A stretch of 64,000 nt of DNA from Lepiota brunneoincarnata. Taxonomy: Eukaryota > Basidiomycota > Agaricomycetes > Agaricales > Agaricaceae. The notes under the pieces are model-generated. The model searched no databases, was not told the origin of the DNA, and saw only the letters and a program-made list of their open reading frames with translations. The translations under genes were made by a program, and so were the position numbers. The stretch covers positions 1,178,001 through 1,242,000 of the forward strand of contig JAEBUN010000002.1 of assembly GCA_023014365.1 (NCBI GenBank). Direction: 5' to 3'. Of the stretch, positions 1 to 11,340 are shown piece after piece (the first letter of the stretch is position 1; every line of letters begins with the position of its first letter).

Positions 1-2916
1 AGTAATGTTCTTGAGTATGGTCGATATCTAGAGCTTTGCCCTTAGTTTGTTCGTCGTATTATAGGAATAACACGCCTTACGATCTGCTTGCCCGTCCATA
101 GCGGCTTAGGTTTCCATATTGCAGGAGGGAGGGTCTCTAACCTCCCTACTGTGCAGTAATCCTCGCCTTCTGGCCTCAGTGCCCCATAGAGTAGCTGAAA
201 ATATTCATCACGTGCGAAAAACGCGTCTTGGCTCGTCATCCATACACCAGCGACGATGTGATCCTGAATCAAACCACGCAATGGGTTACCTGATGTCGGT
301 ACCAGGTACTGGTTATCGGTGTTGGCAATCATCATGGCTTCCGCTCGTGCGACATGGTTTTCTGTAGGAAAGTGTCTTAGCATGAGTATGTTGCGCTGGC
401 CGGCTGAGACGCACGAGGGAAGTGAATGTTCATCTCTGTAATATGAGGGCTTTAGATCTCCGTCTTATCCAAGTAGTCACTTTTTGAACTCACCATCACC
501 GTCGAAGTCGGCTATACGACCAGTAGGTGTCAGTAAGCAACAAGGTATGAGTAGCGATGTCAGGACTTGCCATTGTACGAGTTACTTGAATAAATATATT
601 TAGTGATCTGACCGCCAGGAGGGCATGGATACATACCAGTTAGCATAGTGCATTCGAATGGTTTTCTCTCCCTTCAACACCTTCGCCTTGTGCGCCATCA
701 TACTTGGTTTGTGCAAAGTCGGCTGCCGGTTAAGAATCAAGACATCTCCATCTTTCAAGTGTCGATACACCTTCTTGTTAATAGCAGCAGTCCGAGTATG
801 AAGGCTCTTCCTGGATGTTGCTGCATGTTCCCTTTCTTGGGGAGTTAGAAGCTGATTTGCAATCGCCGTCCGTTGTTCAACAGTGAGTTTATCCTGGTTA
901 TTGTCTCAGTAAGTAGCATCTGTGCACAACCACAGTCGAACTCACCAAGGATTGTTGGTGACCATCCTCATACTCAACCATGCTTGCTCCAGGATATCCA
1001 TGCGGGCCAGCGATAACTAGCCGACGCATTTCGTGAAAGTTTGCAGGGGTGACAGGTTCGGGAAAAGTGAGCTTTCGAGCAAACACTGGAGGTACACCAA
1101 TTTCGTTGGGTTCGATGTTGACATCTGGGGAGATAACAGAACGAGCGGCATAGTTGACGCGCTTACCCTGATAAACATAAGACTTTCACACCTTCAACGA
1201 GTAGTCAGATGGGACTCACCATCATATTTTTTCGGAAGAGGCCCTCCTTTTTCTCTAGCCCTTGTTTCACGCCAGCTGGGGGGAGTTTACCTTGCCGTAT
1301 GGGTTGTGGGTTCTTGCTACTATCTATGAAGCTATTGACATCCACCTGCAACTGCACTAGGCGTTGTAGAAGTCCAGTCAGGAGAGTCTTTCGATGACCT
1401 TCGTCCACTGGTTCGTCCTTTTCCTGCTGTAGCGCTCGTAGCTCAACATTGATATCCCGCGTGGCGTATGAGGTAGTCAAGATTCGAGCCAACATTTCAT
1501 TCTGTGGATGTTCAAATAGTGTTTCGCCCATCTTGGCCGGTGGGCGGAATCGTGTTGGGGAAACAATTATGGTTTCCATGAAAAACATGTCGGCGGAGGC
1601 ATAGCTGAGCTCTTCCAAAGAAATTGGAGCGAAGGGGCCGTGGCGACCGAAAACAAGAGAACAAATAACGGCTTCGTTCCGGAAAATGCGACGCAGGTGC
1701 GCACGACATTCTTCCGGCGCCATGACTCGTTCATTGCGGCCTCTCGAAGTCTTCACTTTGCCGTTAGCTGCCCTCGGCAACTGATCTGCCCTCGCATCTG
1801 TGTCAAACATTCCCTTCCCAAGGTCTACTGTTTCCGCCTCTTCACTCCTTTCCTCTTCCAGGTCTGATTCCTCACTCTCCTCAGCTTGAGACCGATTCAT
1901 TTCAACATCAGAATCCACCGTGGGCTTGGGCTGTTGGTGTAGAGAGAAGTTCCCCGTTTTCTCTGCTAATAACACATCTGGACGTTTTCGTGAAAGCGAA
2001 CCCTTTTCTTTGGTTGAAAGATCGTATTCGATGATTTTGGTATGACCCTCCTTACGGAATGTATAGCCTGGCCTATAGATAATCAGGCGAAAGCAGCACG
2101 GACTCGGCGAATGACTCACGAGTTGCAATCTCCATTCTGACATTTCTTGGAAATAGTGTTTTTAAGGAACTCGCCGATGAGATCCTTACGGGCTTGGTAC
2201 ACCAAACCATATTTATAATCGTTTCGCGTGCTGTCTTTGGCTCGGGACAAGTGAATCGCAACGTAAAGATTTATCCGTGTCATAAATTCTTGTGGCGTTT
2301 CATCTGGCAGGTCCACCTCTACCTCAGGTTCCCCTTCATCTTCTCCTGCCTTTGCCTTGGTTCTTCTCCTCCGCACCCGCAGCTGAATATCATCAACACC
2401 TTGCGTCGCATCTAGAAGGCCCCTTTCCAGTAAACGAAATTTTGCAATATATTTGCACAGCTGAGGGGAAAGAACAAGAATGAAAAATGTTTTAGATGAG
2501 GTTGGCTGAGCTAACATACCACAGTCCGACTCATTTTGAATCGATGACAGAACATACAACAGCCTCGCAAAAGGTTAAGCATGTTTCCCATGAACAGTGG
2601 GTGGAATACGGGCGCAGGAAGTTCAATGTGTCCATAATGGCCAGGACATGTAAAGTAAGTGAGCCGACAGGTTGCACAGCTAGTCGCACGGAATTTATTG
2701 ATAGTATAAGGTAGAATTGAGTATGACGCACATATCAGAGCGGTCACTGGGTCCGAGAGCAGGGTCATATAGGCCTCCGATATTTGGTCTGTTCAGATCA
2801 TCAAGGAGAACGGGATTGACAATTTGTTTCACGGAGATGCGTCGGATGTCTTGAGTACTGAGAAACGAAAAACTGATAGAAGAGATGGTGGAGGGTAGCG
2901 AATGTGCAATGTTCAT
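1..2916 (-). CDS. RPA190: RNA polymerase I largest subunit, 5' part (cut by window edge)
   Basis: Encodes the N-terminal half (about 793 residues) of the subunit that carries the Pol I active site and makes pre-rRNA in the nucleolus. The start at 2916 gives the family N-terminus, followed by the clamp zinc site (C63, C66, C73, H76, read as CATC then CPGH). Later come [27 protein letters not shown] and the catalytic NADFDGDEMN at residues 677-686, then the bridge to [14 protein letters not shown] and LWTGKQ. Ten introns were resolved: 2680-2731, 2461-2519, 2073-2119, 1168-1219, 894-945, 585-636, 512-570, 436-493, 362-414 and 28-80. All restore the frame. The reading frame is open at the left edge, where roughly half of the usual length (about 1650 aa) is missing. 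The family call is secure; only the 3' end is unseen. Confidence 0.97.
415..584 (-). other. RPA190: Micro-exon cluster over the Pol I catalytic loop
   Basis: Three consecutive exons of 14 nt (571-584), 18 nt (494-511) and 21 nt (415-435) are separated by introns of 59 and 58 nt. They are flanked by introns of 52 nt (585-636) and 53 nt (362-414). Joined, they read C-N-S-Y-N, A-D-F-D-G-D and E-M-N-I-H-F-P, which is the invariant metal-binding segment of multisubunit RNA polymerases. The three catalytic aspartates all lie in the 18-nt exon. The frame is exact across all four junctions, so the exon model is strongly supported by protein conservation alone. Confidence 0.93.
512..570 (-). other. 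GC-AG intron in RPA190
   Basis: On the minus strand the intron starts GCAAGT and ends CGTATAG, with a CTGAC-like branch site before the 3' end. The splice joins AAT-G to CC-GAC, giving N-A-D. No GT donor is available that would keep the invariant NADFDGD motif, so the GC donor is required by the protein. Confidence 0.9.
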
Positions 2917-3040
2917 CTCTCGGGTAAATGAATGAGTTTAGAAACTATAGAGAAACGGGCAAGATGAACATCGGAAATATGTGATGCGAGCGGGCAATCG
3001 TCTCGGTACTCTTTTTTCCATGGTCACGTGAGGAACTTCT

Positions 3041-4170
3041 CTAAACCACCCCGCTCCGCCTACTACCCATTGTCCGTGGTTTTCTCGACTTTATCTTCTG
3101 TGCCTCACCCACCAACTCCGCTATCAACCCATTGTACGTCTCCGAGTCCTGCTGCAGGACGTCTTTTGTTTGCAAAAGATATGTCAGGAGATTGGAGGTA
3201 TTGGCGGTCTGTGTTTTGAAATCTGCTAGATGTCGTTCCAAAATTGTTAATGGCTTGATACTGAGAGTTTCTACAAAGACTCGATCAAACTCAAATGACG
3301 GAGTATAACTGCCAGTGTGCGTACCAGCATCTAATTCTAACAATGCGTTGATTTTGTCCATGTCCAGCGCTGGCTTTGGGCCAAACTGCGATCCATTAGA
3401 GGAACTCTTCACTTTCGTAAGCTGTGGTGTACTAGGGCGTGATGGACCGGGAGACAGTGAATTCCGTGCAAGAGGTGGTGTGGAGTTGGGTCGTGTGTTG
3501 ATCTCCAATGGAGGCAATGGCGTTCCATTCCCTCGCGGCAACATTTCGTCAAGGTTGACGGGTATGCCCAGTGCAATGAGATGCTGGCGGCGTATGCGAG
3601 AGCGTGTCCAATTTGGTGGTTTAATTGGCGGGGGAGTTTGTAAGAGCAGCTTGTACATTTCCCGACTGATATTATATGTAGCATCCATGACCTAAGCCAT
3701 GATATGCTTAAAGCTCACCTCTCAGGTGTAATCAATATCTGCGCAACCCCTTCGACTTCTCGTATTCCCTCGTCCGTTGTTACCTGTGTAATATTTTCAT
3801 CAGACCACACTGGTCCCAGGATGATTTGAATTTTCTCCTCCAATTTCGATCTTTCAGGCAGTGGATCTAATTTGAGGATATGCCAATCTTGCGGAGGTCC
3901 ATCTCCAAAAGTCTGGTGATCGAACCCAGATGTCACTGGCGCAGCCTCTCCAAACTCTTCAAAGTCCCCAAAATCACCATTTGTTTCGACCGCCGACGTC
4001 GGCGCAGTGTTGAAATCTTCAAAGTCATCAAATCCGGAGTCCCCGAACTCGGAATCAGGTGCTGGTGGTGGTGTCCCCATGGTCAGGGAGATGGAAGGCT
4101 TAGAAGGAAGAAAAGGCGCATCGTTGCTTCCCCATACAGAGGCGCCGAAGGTCAGGTCGTCGTCATTCAT
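3041..4170 (-). CDS. Laa2-like protein with FGDF/DFxxF ear-binding motifs
   Basis: A 358-residue protein in two exons (3719-4170 and 3041-3665, intron 3666-3718). The first 100 residues are acidic and carry repeated short motifs (GFDDFEDF, DFGDFEEFG) of the kind that bind the ear domain of the AP-1 clathrin adaptor. The middle has a tryptophan and basic stretch followed by RRQHLIALGIPVNLDE, which I recall as the conserved signature of the fungal Laa2 (DUF5102) family. A proline/serine-rich linker and a C-terminal helical segment follow. Yeast Laa2 works with Laa1 in AP-1 trafficking at the trans-Golgi/endosome, and the same role here is inference. It lies 124 bp upstream of RPA190 on the same strand and is divergent from RRN11 with a gap of only 72 bp. 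The family match is from memory, so this is moderate. Confidence 0.6.
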
Positions 4171-4242
4171 CGGGACTAATGTTGAGTGTTAATGAGCGCT
4201 AGAGGTTATGTAGCTCTTTGGCGTTGTTTGTGATTGAGTATC

Positions 4243-5123
4243 ATGTCGACTAACCACAACTTCCTCTTTGCATCCCTTGGCTCGAAATATCCTCCAACGG
4301 CGCGAAAAGTGCACATCAAGCGATTGTATGATATCCTAGAACTGAGTATTCAGCGCAATGATTTTGTCCGGGCGAAGCGAGCCTGGGAGATGCTTGTCCG
4401 ATGCAAGGAGTTCCAATGGGAAGAATCCTGGACGATAGGGTTATACATCCTCAACGGAGGATCTACTACGAGGAACAACACGACACGGAAGATTGAATAC
4501 CTTCGCACCATGATGCTCCGGGACATTGATAAAGTGTGTACTTGTTCACTCAGTGAACCAGGTCATCATGATTCACGTCGATCAGGAATCAATGCTCAAA
4601 GAGCTAATTCTCCTCCTCATTTTATCCGGCCAATACCGACAGGCTCTTGACGAACTTGAGCTGTACGTTCGTTTCATGTACGTCGTTCGCAATCAGCAAT
4701 CAATCTTTACAGATACCTGCCGTCGTTCCCTTACCAAGACAATCCAGTCTTCCATATCTATGCTGGTCTTTTGTCTCTCCAACTTGGACAAGGGCAAGAA
4801 GGTGCGGTTCTGGAATCATTTATTCTGCTGCCCATTTCAGCTTAGAATGTAATTCAGGACTGCAGATTCTGGATGATTCCTTGCTCCGGGACGCTCAGTC
4901 TCACCTTTCTAAAGCAAAAGCGATCGATCCCTTAAACATGGTTACTGAGAGATTCCTCCGACAGGTGGGCGTCTCCCGCTCGCTATGGAACACGGTTGAC
5001 ACCCAAGTAACTTAGATAAACATTTTACAGCAAAGAGCAGATGAGAACGAGACCATTGACTCGGATAATGACAATATGACCATCGACGATTCTACACCCA
5101 GACGCAAACGCATCAAAACATGA
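4243..5123 (+). CDS. RRN11: RNA polymerase I initiation factor Rrn11 (TAF1A-like)
   Basis: A 218-residue helical-repeat protein in five exons: 4243-4533, 4586-4662, 4713-4801, 4858-4964 and 5031-5123. The segment RAKRAWEMLVRC and the later ALDELELYLPSFPYQDNP, HIYAGLLSLQ look like the TPR-type core of the Pol I core-factor subunit Rrn11 / SL1 subunit TAF1A, which helps load Pol I on the rDNA promoter. The C-terminus is acidic then basic (ends PRRKRIKT). An upstream TTG codon at 4234 is in frame, but the ATG at 4243 is the sensible start. The first intron is best read as 52 nt (4534-4585). Its stop lies 10 bp from the stop of RIX1. The neighbourhood of RPA190 and RIX1 fits an rRNA role. The family assignment is probable rather than certain. 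Confidence 0.72.
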
Positions 5124-5133
5124 TTAGGCCTTT

Positions 5134-7831
5134 TTACTCGATATCCGAGTCTGAGTCCATATCGATTGGCGGCATTTCCTCGTCATCATCATCTATTGTA
5201 GGGTTTGGTATTGAGCGGAAGGCTGATGTAGGAGCAATTCTCGGAGCTTCCACCTTGGTTGTTTCCGCTAATACTTGGAGACTTAGCGGTTTGGGAGACT
5301 GAATCAATGTCGGGCAACTGGTACCCGCAAGTTCCGCGGGAGCCGTCTCAGTAGACGAGGATACTTTTAATGTTTGCCCAGGGTAGGCATCCATTGGTTC
5401 TGGAGCTGATGGTATAATTTGTGCCGGAAGAGGGTTGGTCGGTAGGCGATTTGGAGGTGGCATAGTAGGTAGTCTGGTTACCGAGGGTATTGGTGAAGCT
5501 GCTTGGTCGCTTGGGATAGGATCAACATCAGATTGTACTTCGTCTTGTCCTGTGTAGAGACCCAAAGATCTCCGCAGCCTCCTTTCCTCTTCAGATTCTT
5601 CACTAAAAGCGAGTGTCAGACGATCTGCCGAGGGTATGGACCTCATGAGAGGAGGAAGTCGCGGATGCAAAAGTAATTCTAGCTGTCTCTGGTAAACCTT
5701 CATAAGTGAGTTAGGCTCGTTGGTGATATAGTAAAAAGAACACATACGACGTCACCACCCTCTCGAATAACAGTATCAACAATCAACGGGAGGCTCTTAG
5801 ATAACATGCTCGAATTTCCCGAGACAAATCCTGCGCTAATGCTTTGCAGTTTGGCCAACACATCTCGACGCAGAACAGGATCAGTTGAGAGATTCATTGG
5901 CGGTAGTTGAGTGATGAGCAGAAGGGTTGAGATCAGCACCCGAATTGATATTGACTGTATGGCATTAGGGAGATGAGGATCCTGCAAAAGAAGTTGCACC
6001 ACTGCAAAACCAAAACCATACTCAATTTCTGTTCAAGCTGCGGGGCCAGTAGCGTACCTTCCAATGCGGCTAGAAGCGCTTTCCCGTCAATGTCCGTTGG
6101 GCAAATGATAGGTCGGGTAATAGAGAATAGCTCATCCCCTTCGTAGGAACGAGCCTTTTTCTTGCTTTTCTTTCCCTTCGGCAGCGTTGAATCATCCCCA
6201 GTATCAGATCTCTTTTTGGGAACGGTAAGAACTATAGAGATTGAAGGCAAAACTGCTTTCATAAGTCGTGCTGCGACTATAGGTGAATGAGACGAGTGAT
6301 AATATTGCAAAAGAATTTTCAAGGTATGGAGCAAAACATGACGGTGTTCACTGTCAAGGAAATCAGGTGATTAGTGGTGCCCAAGGCCACACGAAATACG
6401 CACGTCGTAGCTTGCTGTTCCAGGTGAACATTGAGAATAGTCACGATTTGGGTGAGATAGGGCAGAAGCTGATGATCGAGCCTGGAAAAGGTTGAACTTT
6501 TGGCTTGAAAAACTCAATAAGACAGGAACATACCTCTCTACGAGAGTCACCACCAACGAGCACCCGAGTGCTTGGATTTTCGCGACCGCAGAAAGTTCGA
6601 GTATGTGAGTAGTTTTGTCAACGAAGCCATCAAGCTAAGAGGACACTTAAGAGCTTAAGGATAGCTCAATAAAATAGTTCAGACCTTGCTACTAGCTGTC
6701 GTCCTCAAGAGATGTAAGGCGAATTGGACTAGAGAACCAAGTGGTATTTGAACAGGGCGGTAAACTGTTGCTCTGTAGGTGGAAATATCAATCAGGAAAC
6801 TGGTTAACACGACCACGAGCACGGACCCTAAAAGCTCATCCAACATCACCACAACACATCTAAGTCGATCTAAGTGCAGGGGAACAGAGACCACTGGGTC
6901 ACCATTCAGCACAACAGAGATATTGGAAGGAGCTGCACCGTGGCTAAGCGGGCTTTATCAAACAGAGTCACTACCTGTTGCACACACCTGGCACATTGAA
7001 TGTCGAACGAAGCGACCAGAACGCATTCCTCCCAAAGGCCAATGTCTCGTCAAGAGACTTTCTCCAAAAGCTGGAGGCACCAACTTTTCCCCCGGTAAGG
7101 TGAATTATGGAATAAAGCCGAGAAGCCGCACTCAGTACCTCGTACGGTATTAATGCATAAGGATCACCGTCCAGAAAATGTAGAGCGAGGTCGGAAAGCG
7201 CAGAATAAGCTGGCTTGTGTAAAGTTGGGTAGAGTGGGATAATGTTTCCGAGCGTTGATATTGCGGCCACCTCGAAAATGTTTCAGAAAAAGGTCCTTCG
7301 ATCAAGAGAAACACCATACCTTCAATTCGGCATCATTGTTATTCCTGGCCAAGGGTATTAACGCAGCGAGTAGTTTAGGGATATTCGGCGTTGCGACTTG
7401 TCGGCGGAACTCGGCGACTCCATAAGAGCAACAGAATATTGTTCTCAAAAGGCGAATAGCGGCTTTCAGTATGATGACGGGCTCATTTTTCTTGTAAATA
7501 AATGAGGATGACTGTACAGAAAATTCTAGCCAGATAAACTGACTGATAACATGGGAAGAGCAATGCCAACCCAGCCTTGCCCGTTTTCAAGTAGCAGCGT
7601 TTTTGCAAAAGCTGCCGTCTTTTGTGCGAGAACCAAGCCTGCCCAACGACCTCCGGCTTCCTTGGAGTACAATAGAGCTTGTATTCGTGCAGTCCATTTG
7701 GAGAGATAGGCAGAAGGACCAAGGGAATCAGGGGTGATGGTGGTCAGAATGGAAGGGAGATGGAGTGCTGCAGAGGAATCGGACGCGAGATGTACTCTCA
7801 GCAGGATTTCTAGTGGATGAAAGTCACCCAT
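5134..7831 (-). CDS. RIX1: Pre-rRNA processing protein Rix1 (PELP1-like)
   Basis: Encodes a long alpha-helical repeat protein. The N-terminal part reads MGDFHPLEILL, then SKWTARIQALLYSKE and RWAGLVLAQKT, the hallmark block of the Rix1 domain. It continues with PNIPKLLAALIPLA and TLGNIIPLYPTLHKP. The C-terminus is a disordered proline-rich tail ending in an acidic run (DDDDEEMPP, DSDSDIE), as in family members that bind the pre-60S particle. Rix1, with Ipi1/Ipi3, acts in ITS2 processing and remodelling of pre-60S in the nucleus. I count about nine short introns, for example one ending the first exon near 7530. GTG at 7861 is in frame, but ATG 7831 is chosen. The middle exons are jointly clear but not all boundaries were fixed. 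Confidence 0.85.
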
Positions 7832-7978
7832 TCTTGCTTGACCCGACTCGAATACATTCACCCCAATGATTTTCTTCTCGGAGGGCTATTGCTCTCTGGA
7901 TCTAACAAGGACAAACCGATCAATTGCCGTTCCAGGGCCGCCGCGATAATGCCCTCTTCTTGTGATGCACTGAAGACA
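7832..7978. promoter_or_regulatory. Divergent RIX1/SEC10 promoter region
   Basis: Only 147 bp separate the start codons of RIX1 (minus) and SEC10 (plus), so both promoters must lie here or inside the 5' ends. No clear TATA box is visible. Defined by position only. Confidence 0.5.
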
Positions 7979-10900
7979 ATGTCTTCTTCCTTCCTTCCCA
8001 ATATTGAGGAGCATCTGGAATTGTCAGCTTTCAAGGTATGTGACTCCCCACCGTTCCCGCTACAAACACAGACATGCTTACGCGCTCACCAGGGCAAATT
8101 CGATGCAACAGAATTCATTTCCTCGATGTCAGAGAAACTCATTGTCGAGTCAAAAGCAGACAATGGACGTATGTATTGCTTCCGCATAGAGCTACCCAGC
8201 CATTACCAAGAAACCTACTACAGCATTTGACCCCAAACCCTTCATAAACACCTTCGATGCCGCTGTCGACAAGCTCATTGCCCTTCGTCGTGAAGTGCAA
8301 ACAAGAACGGAACAGATGGAGAAGAGTGTCCGAGTGGCCGAGAGAGAGTATTCCAAAAAGATGGCAGATCTGAATCGGAGTTTTGAGGTAAGTTTGCCAA
8401 CCCTCTAGAACATTGCTGCTAATTCGATGGAACCCAATTAGGCAGTCGGAAATACCTTCTCTGGGATGGAAAGCAGGATGAACGATGTGAGTAGTACTGC
8501 GATTCGAATAGGTGAGTGCGCTTCTATCCCTGGTACTCATACACTGAGAAAGAATGACAGGCGACCAGCTTGAGACTGTCCATGTTGAAAGAGAAAGGGC
8601 GCAAGCGGCCTATGACCTCATAGATTATTACAACCAATTCAGTAGAGGCGACACAAGCCGTTTAGACGCATTGAGGAAGGAAGGGCGATCAGGTCGACGG
8701 CAGGTAGCTATTATTCTGCGTAGGCTCAATACTGTTGCAAAGGAAGTCGACCTGCCCACCGCAGAGAAGGTGCGTACCTGCATCGCTGTCTTGGCAACAT
8801 CTTAAGTCCACATTTAGACCAGAGAAAGCATTGAAAAATACTGCGAGAAATTTGAAAAAGAAATGCTCAATCTATTCGACCGTTGTTACCGCAAGGGCGA
8901 CCCCAAGATGATGCACGTATGTTTTTGTGTTGGCCCCTCTCACGTTCAAAACTCATTCCAGACAGCATTGCGCACAAACGCTCCTGGAATTCAACGGAGG
9001 AACCTCCTGCGTACAGGTTTATGTCAACCAACATGACTTTTTCATAAACTTAGGGCGAAAAGTCAAACCTCCCGAAGATTCTACATTGTAAGTGCCCCTC
9101 AACACACACCCCCGGTGAACACTGAGCGCTCCTAGATGGAGGTCAATACCAGACCCAGACTCCAGCCCCCCAAAGAGTGAACTTGGCTTGATGGAATTAT
9201 TTGAGGAGATCCGTGTTACCGTTGACCAAGAGGCTCAAATTGTGAAGGCAGTGTTTCCGAATCCCCTCATGGTGATGCAAGTTTTCTTGCAGCGCGTGTT
9301 TGCCCAATCAGTAAGCGTTCCAATAAGCAACATTCTGGAGTGTTTATACTTTAAAAATAGATACAGCAACACATGGAGCAGTTACTACACCGGGGGGCCG
9401 AGATATCTGAACTTGCTTATCTTCGGGTATTGCAAATGGTTCATATACAGACATCAGCATTAGTAGACGATCTCAAGGGCCACGAACTCCCTCACTCGTT
9501 GCCTCGGACACCTTACGAGGCGACAGAATTTCGGAGATCGTTGACCGGCTCTGCTCCCGTTATCGGCCAGACAATAACTACGACAATCATCACCATGCTT
9601 GAAACAGCGATGGACGAATTGTTCATCCCATACACTGAAGGTTTGCGGTATCTTGAGCGCGAGATCGGAAGCCTAAAGATATTATATGCGGGCCTTTTAG
9701 CAGTATTTACCCGTTACCATGTGAGTCCTCTCCGGGCGCAAATTCTTTCACTTTGCTTGATCTATCCTGGACAGAAAATGTCGAAAGCCAAGTCCTCAAT
9801 GTTTGACCGGGTTGTCAATCAAATCAGTACAACAGGAGTTGGCACTACTACCTCAGCGCAGGCCGCTGCTGCTTTCATGAGGCTTGGTGGTATCACTACT
9901 GAACGTAAGCAAGAGATCCCTGTAGATGATCCTGTCCGGGACGAGGACGGTGTTCTATCAGTTGGCACCGCAGAGAAGATGTTGAAATGGCACGCTGAAG
10001 CTATTGGACGATGTGTCGAACTTAGTCCTTCCAACGACGTGTGAGTACCCATCTGCATTCAGTGGTTCACAGTATCTAACGGACTCCCCAGCCCCAAACA
10101 CACGTTCTCACTTTTACGTGTCCTCGCCGAAGTCATAGCAACATCATATATTGATGAAGCTATTGAAACGTGAGTGCCGAGGCTCCCATAGCGAAAGGAC
10201 ACTTCTGAGACGTTACAGGGCCCAAGTTCGACTGGATGCTGTGGATACAAAGTCGGAGCCTTCCCTCCAGGCGCTGGCAGTTGTTCAGTCGGCGGACCTT
10301 ATCTGTCATCTTTGGCAGCAATACGTCAACACTGCAATTCTACCATTAGCAAGTTCCTCCGTGACAGTACGAAGGGAGATGGCGGTCTTCAATACCCAAA
10401 CGGTTAGCCGTATGGAGAATGGGGCTAATTGTCTTCTGCAACGTGTCGCCGATAGTAAGTACTGTTGCAATTTCACATATAATATCCCTCATTTCATCAT
10501 AGCGGCTGTTGCTTGGTTGTCGCTGCAGCTGTCCAAACAGAAAAAGAATGACTTCAAACCCCGTAATGACGACCTGTCTTTTGCTCGTGTTAACACTGAA
10601 CCATGCGTCGCTTGTTGCGATACCCTGGAGAAGGTTCGGGATGCCGCCAGGCAGAACCTGAGCGGAAAGAACCTGGAGGTATTTCTGACCGAAATTGGCA
10701 TTGCATTCCATAGGTATGGGCTGTGGCAGAGTAAACCCCAAAAATACTTTAATCACAATCCGTCTGATAGCCTTCTTCTCGAGCACCTGCGTAAGTTCCC
10801 AGTTAGTGCTGCAGGTGGTCTTATGCTCGCAAAGTCCGTCATTTCTACAATTCTCTCCCAAAAGTGGCTCAGACTTTGCGTAGGGACATTAAATCGTACC

Positions 10901-11292
10901 AAGATATAATAAGCACGTTTGGCATTGTTGTCTTGGAGGAACGTTTCGAGTTCATCCGCCAACTTGGAAACGTGTTCCTTGTCCGTCCCGAGATCCTCAA
11001 ATCTTACATCACTGAGAACTATCTCGGTCGTATCGACACATCATTGTTGAAACCCTACCTAGCATTGCGCAGTGACTGGGGCCAGTTTGAGAAGGGTTTT
11101 GATGATACGGTGGATGAAATTCCGGATAATTCCGGGAGTAGTGGTTTCATGGATCGGTTCGGACGGTTGAGTCTGATGATGAAGGATTTGGAAGGAGTGA
11201 AGGTTGTCGACGGACTGGGTTCAATGACTATGCCGACACTGCCTACGAGTTTTGGTACTTTCTCAATACCCGCACGGCCGTTTGGCAATTGA
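7979..11292 (+). CDS. SEC10: Exocyst complex component Sec10
   Basis: A full-length exocyst subunit, about 880 residues in more than a dozen exons. Clear family blocks in order are FDPKPFINTFDAAVDKL, a coiled coil RTEQMEKSVRVAEREYSKKM, RAQAAYDLIDYYNQFSRGD, RLDALRKEG, RRQVAIILRRL, EKYCEKFEKEMLNLFDRCYRKGDPKMMH, HCAQTLLEFNGG, CVQVYVNQHDFFI and a long C-terminal helical region ending at 11292. Sec10 helps tether secretory vesicles to the plasma membrane at growth sites. In fungi the exocyst is needed for hyphal tip growth. The first intron is 8036-8092. The Met at 7979 gives MSSSFLPNIEEHLEL and is preceded by the short divergent gap to RIX1. No break in the frame was seen. Confidence 0.95.
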
Positions 11293-11340
11293 TCATAATC
11301 CAAGTGTACATTACACTAATCGTAAACCGGTTTTTGTACA

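Noticed and set aside
4534..4561. A 28-nt intron in RRN11
   Set aside because: A later acceptor at 4584-4585 gives a 52-nt intron in the same frame, which is the usual size here.
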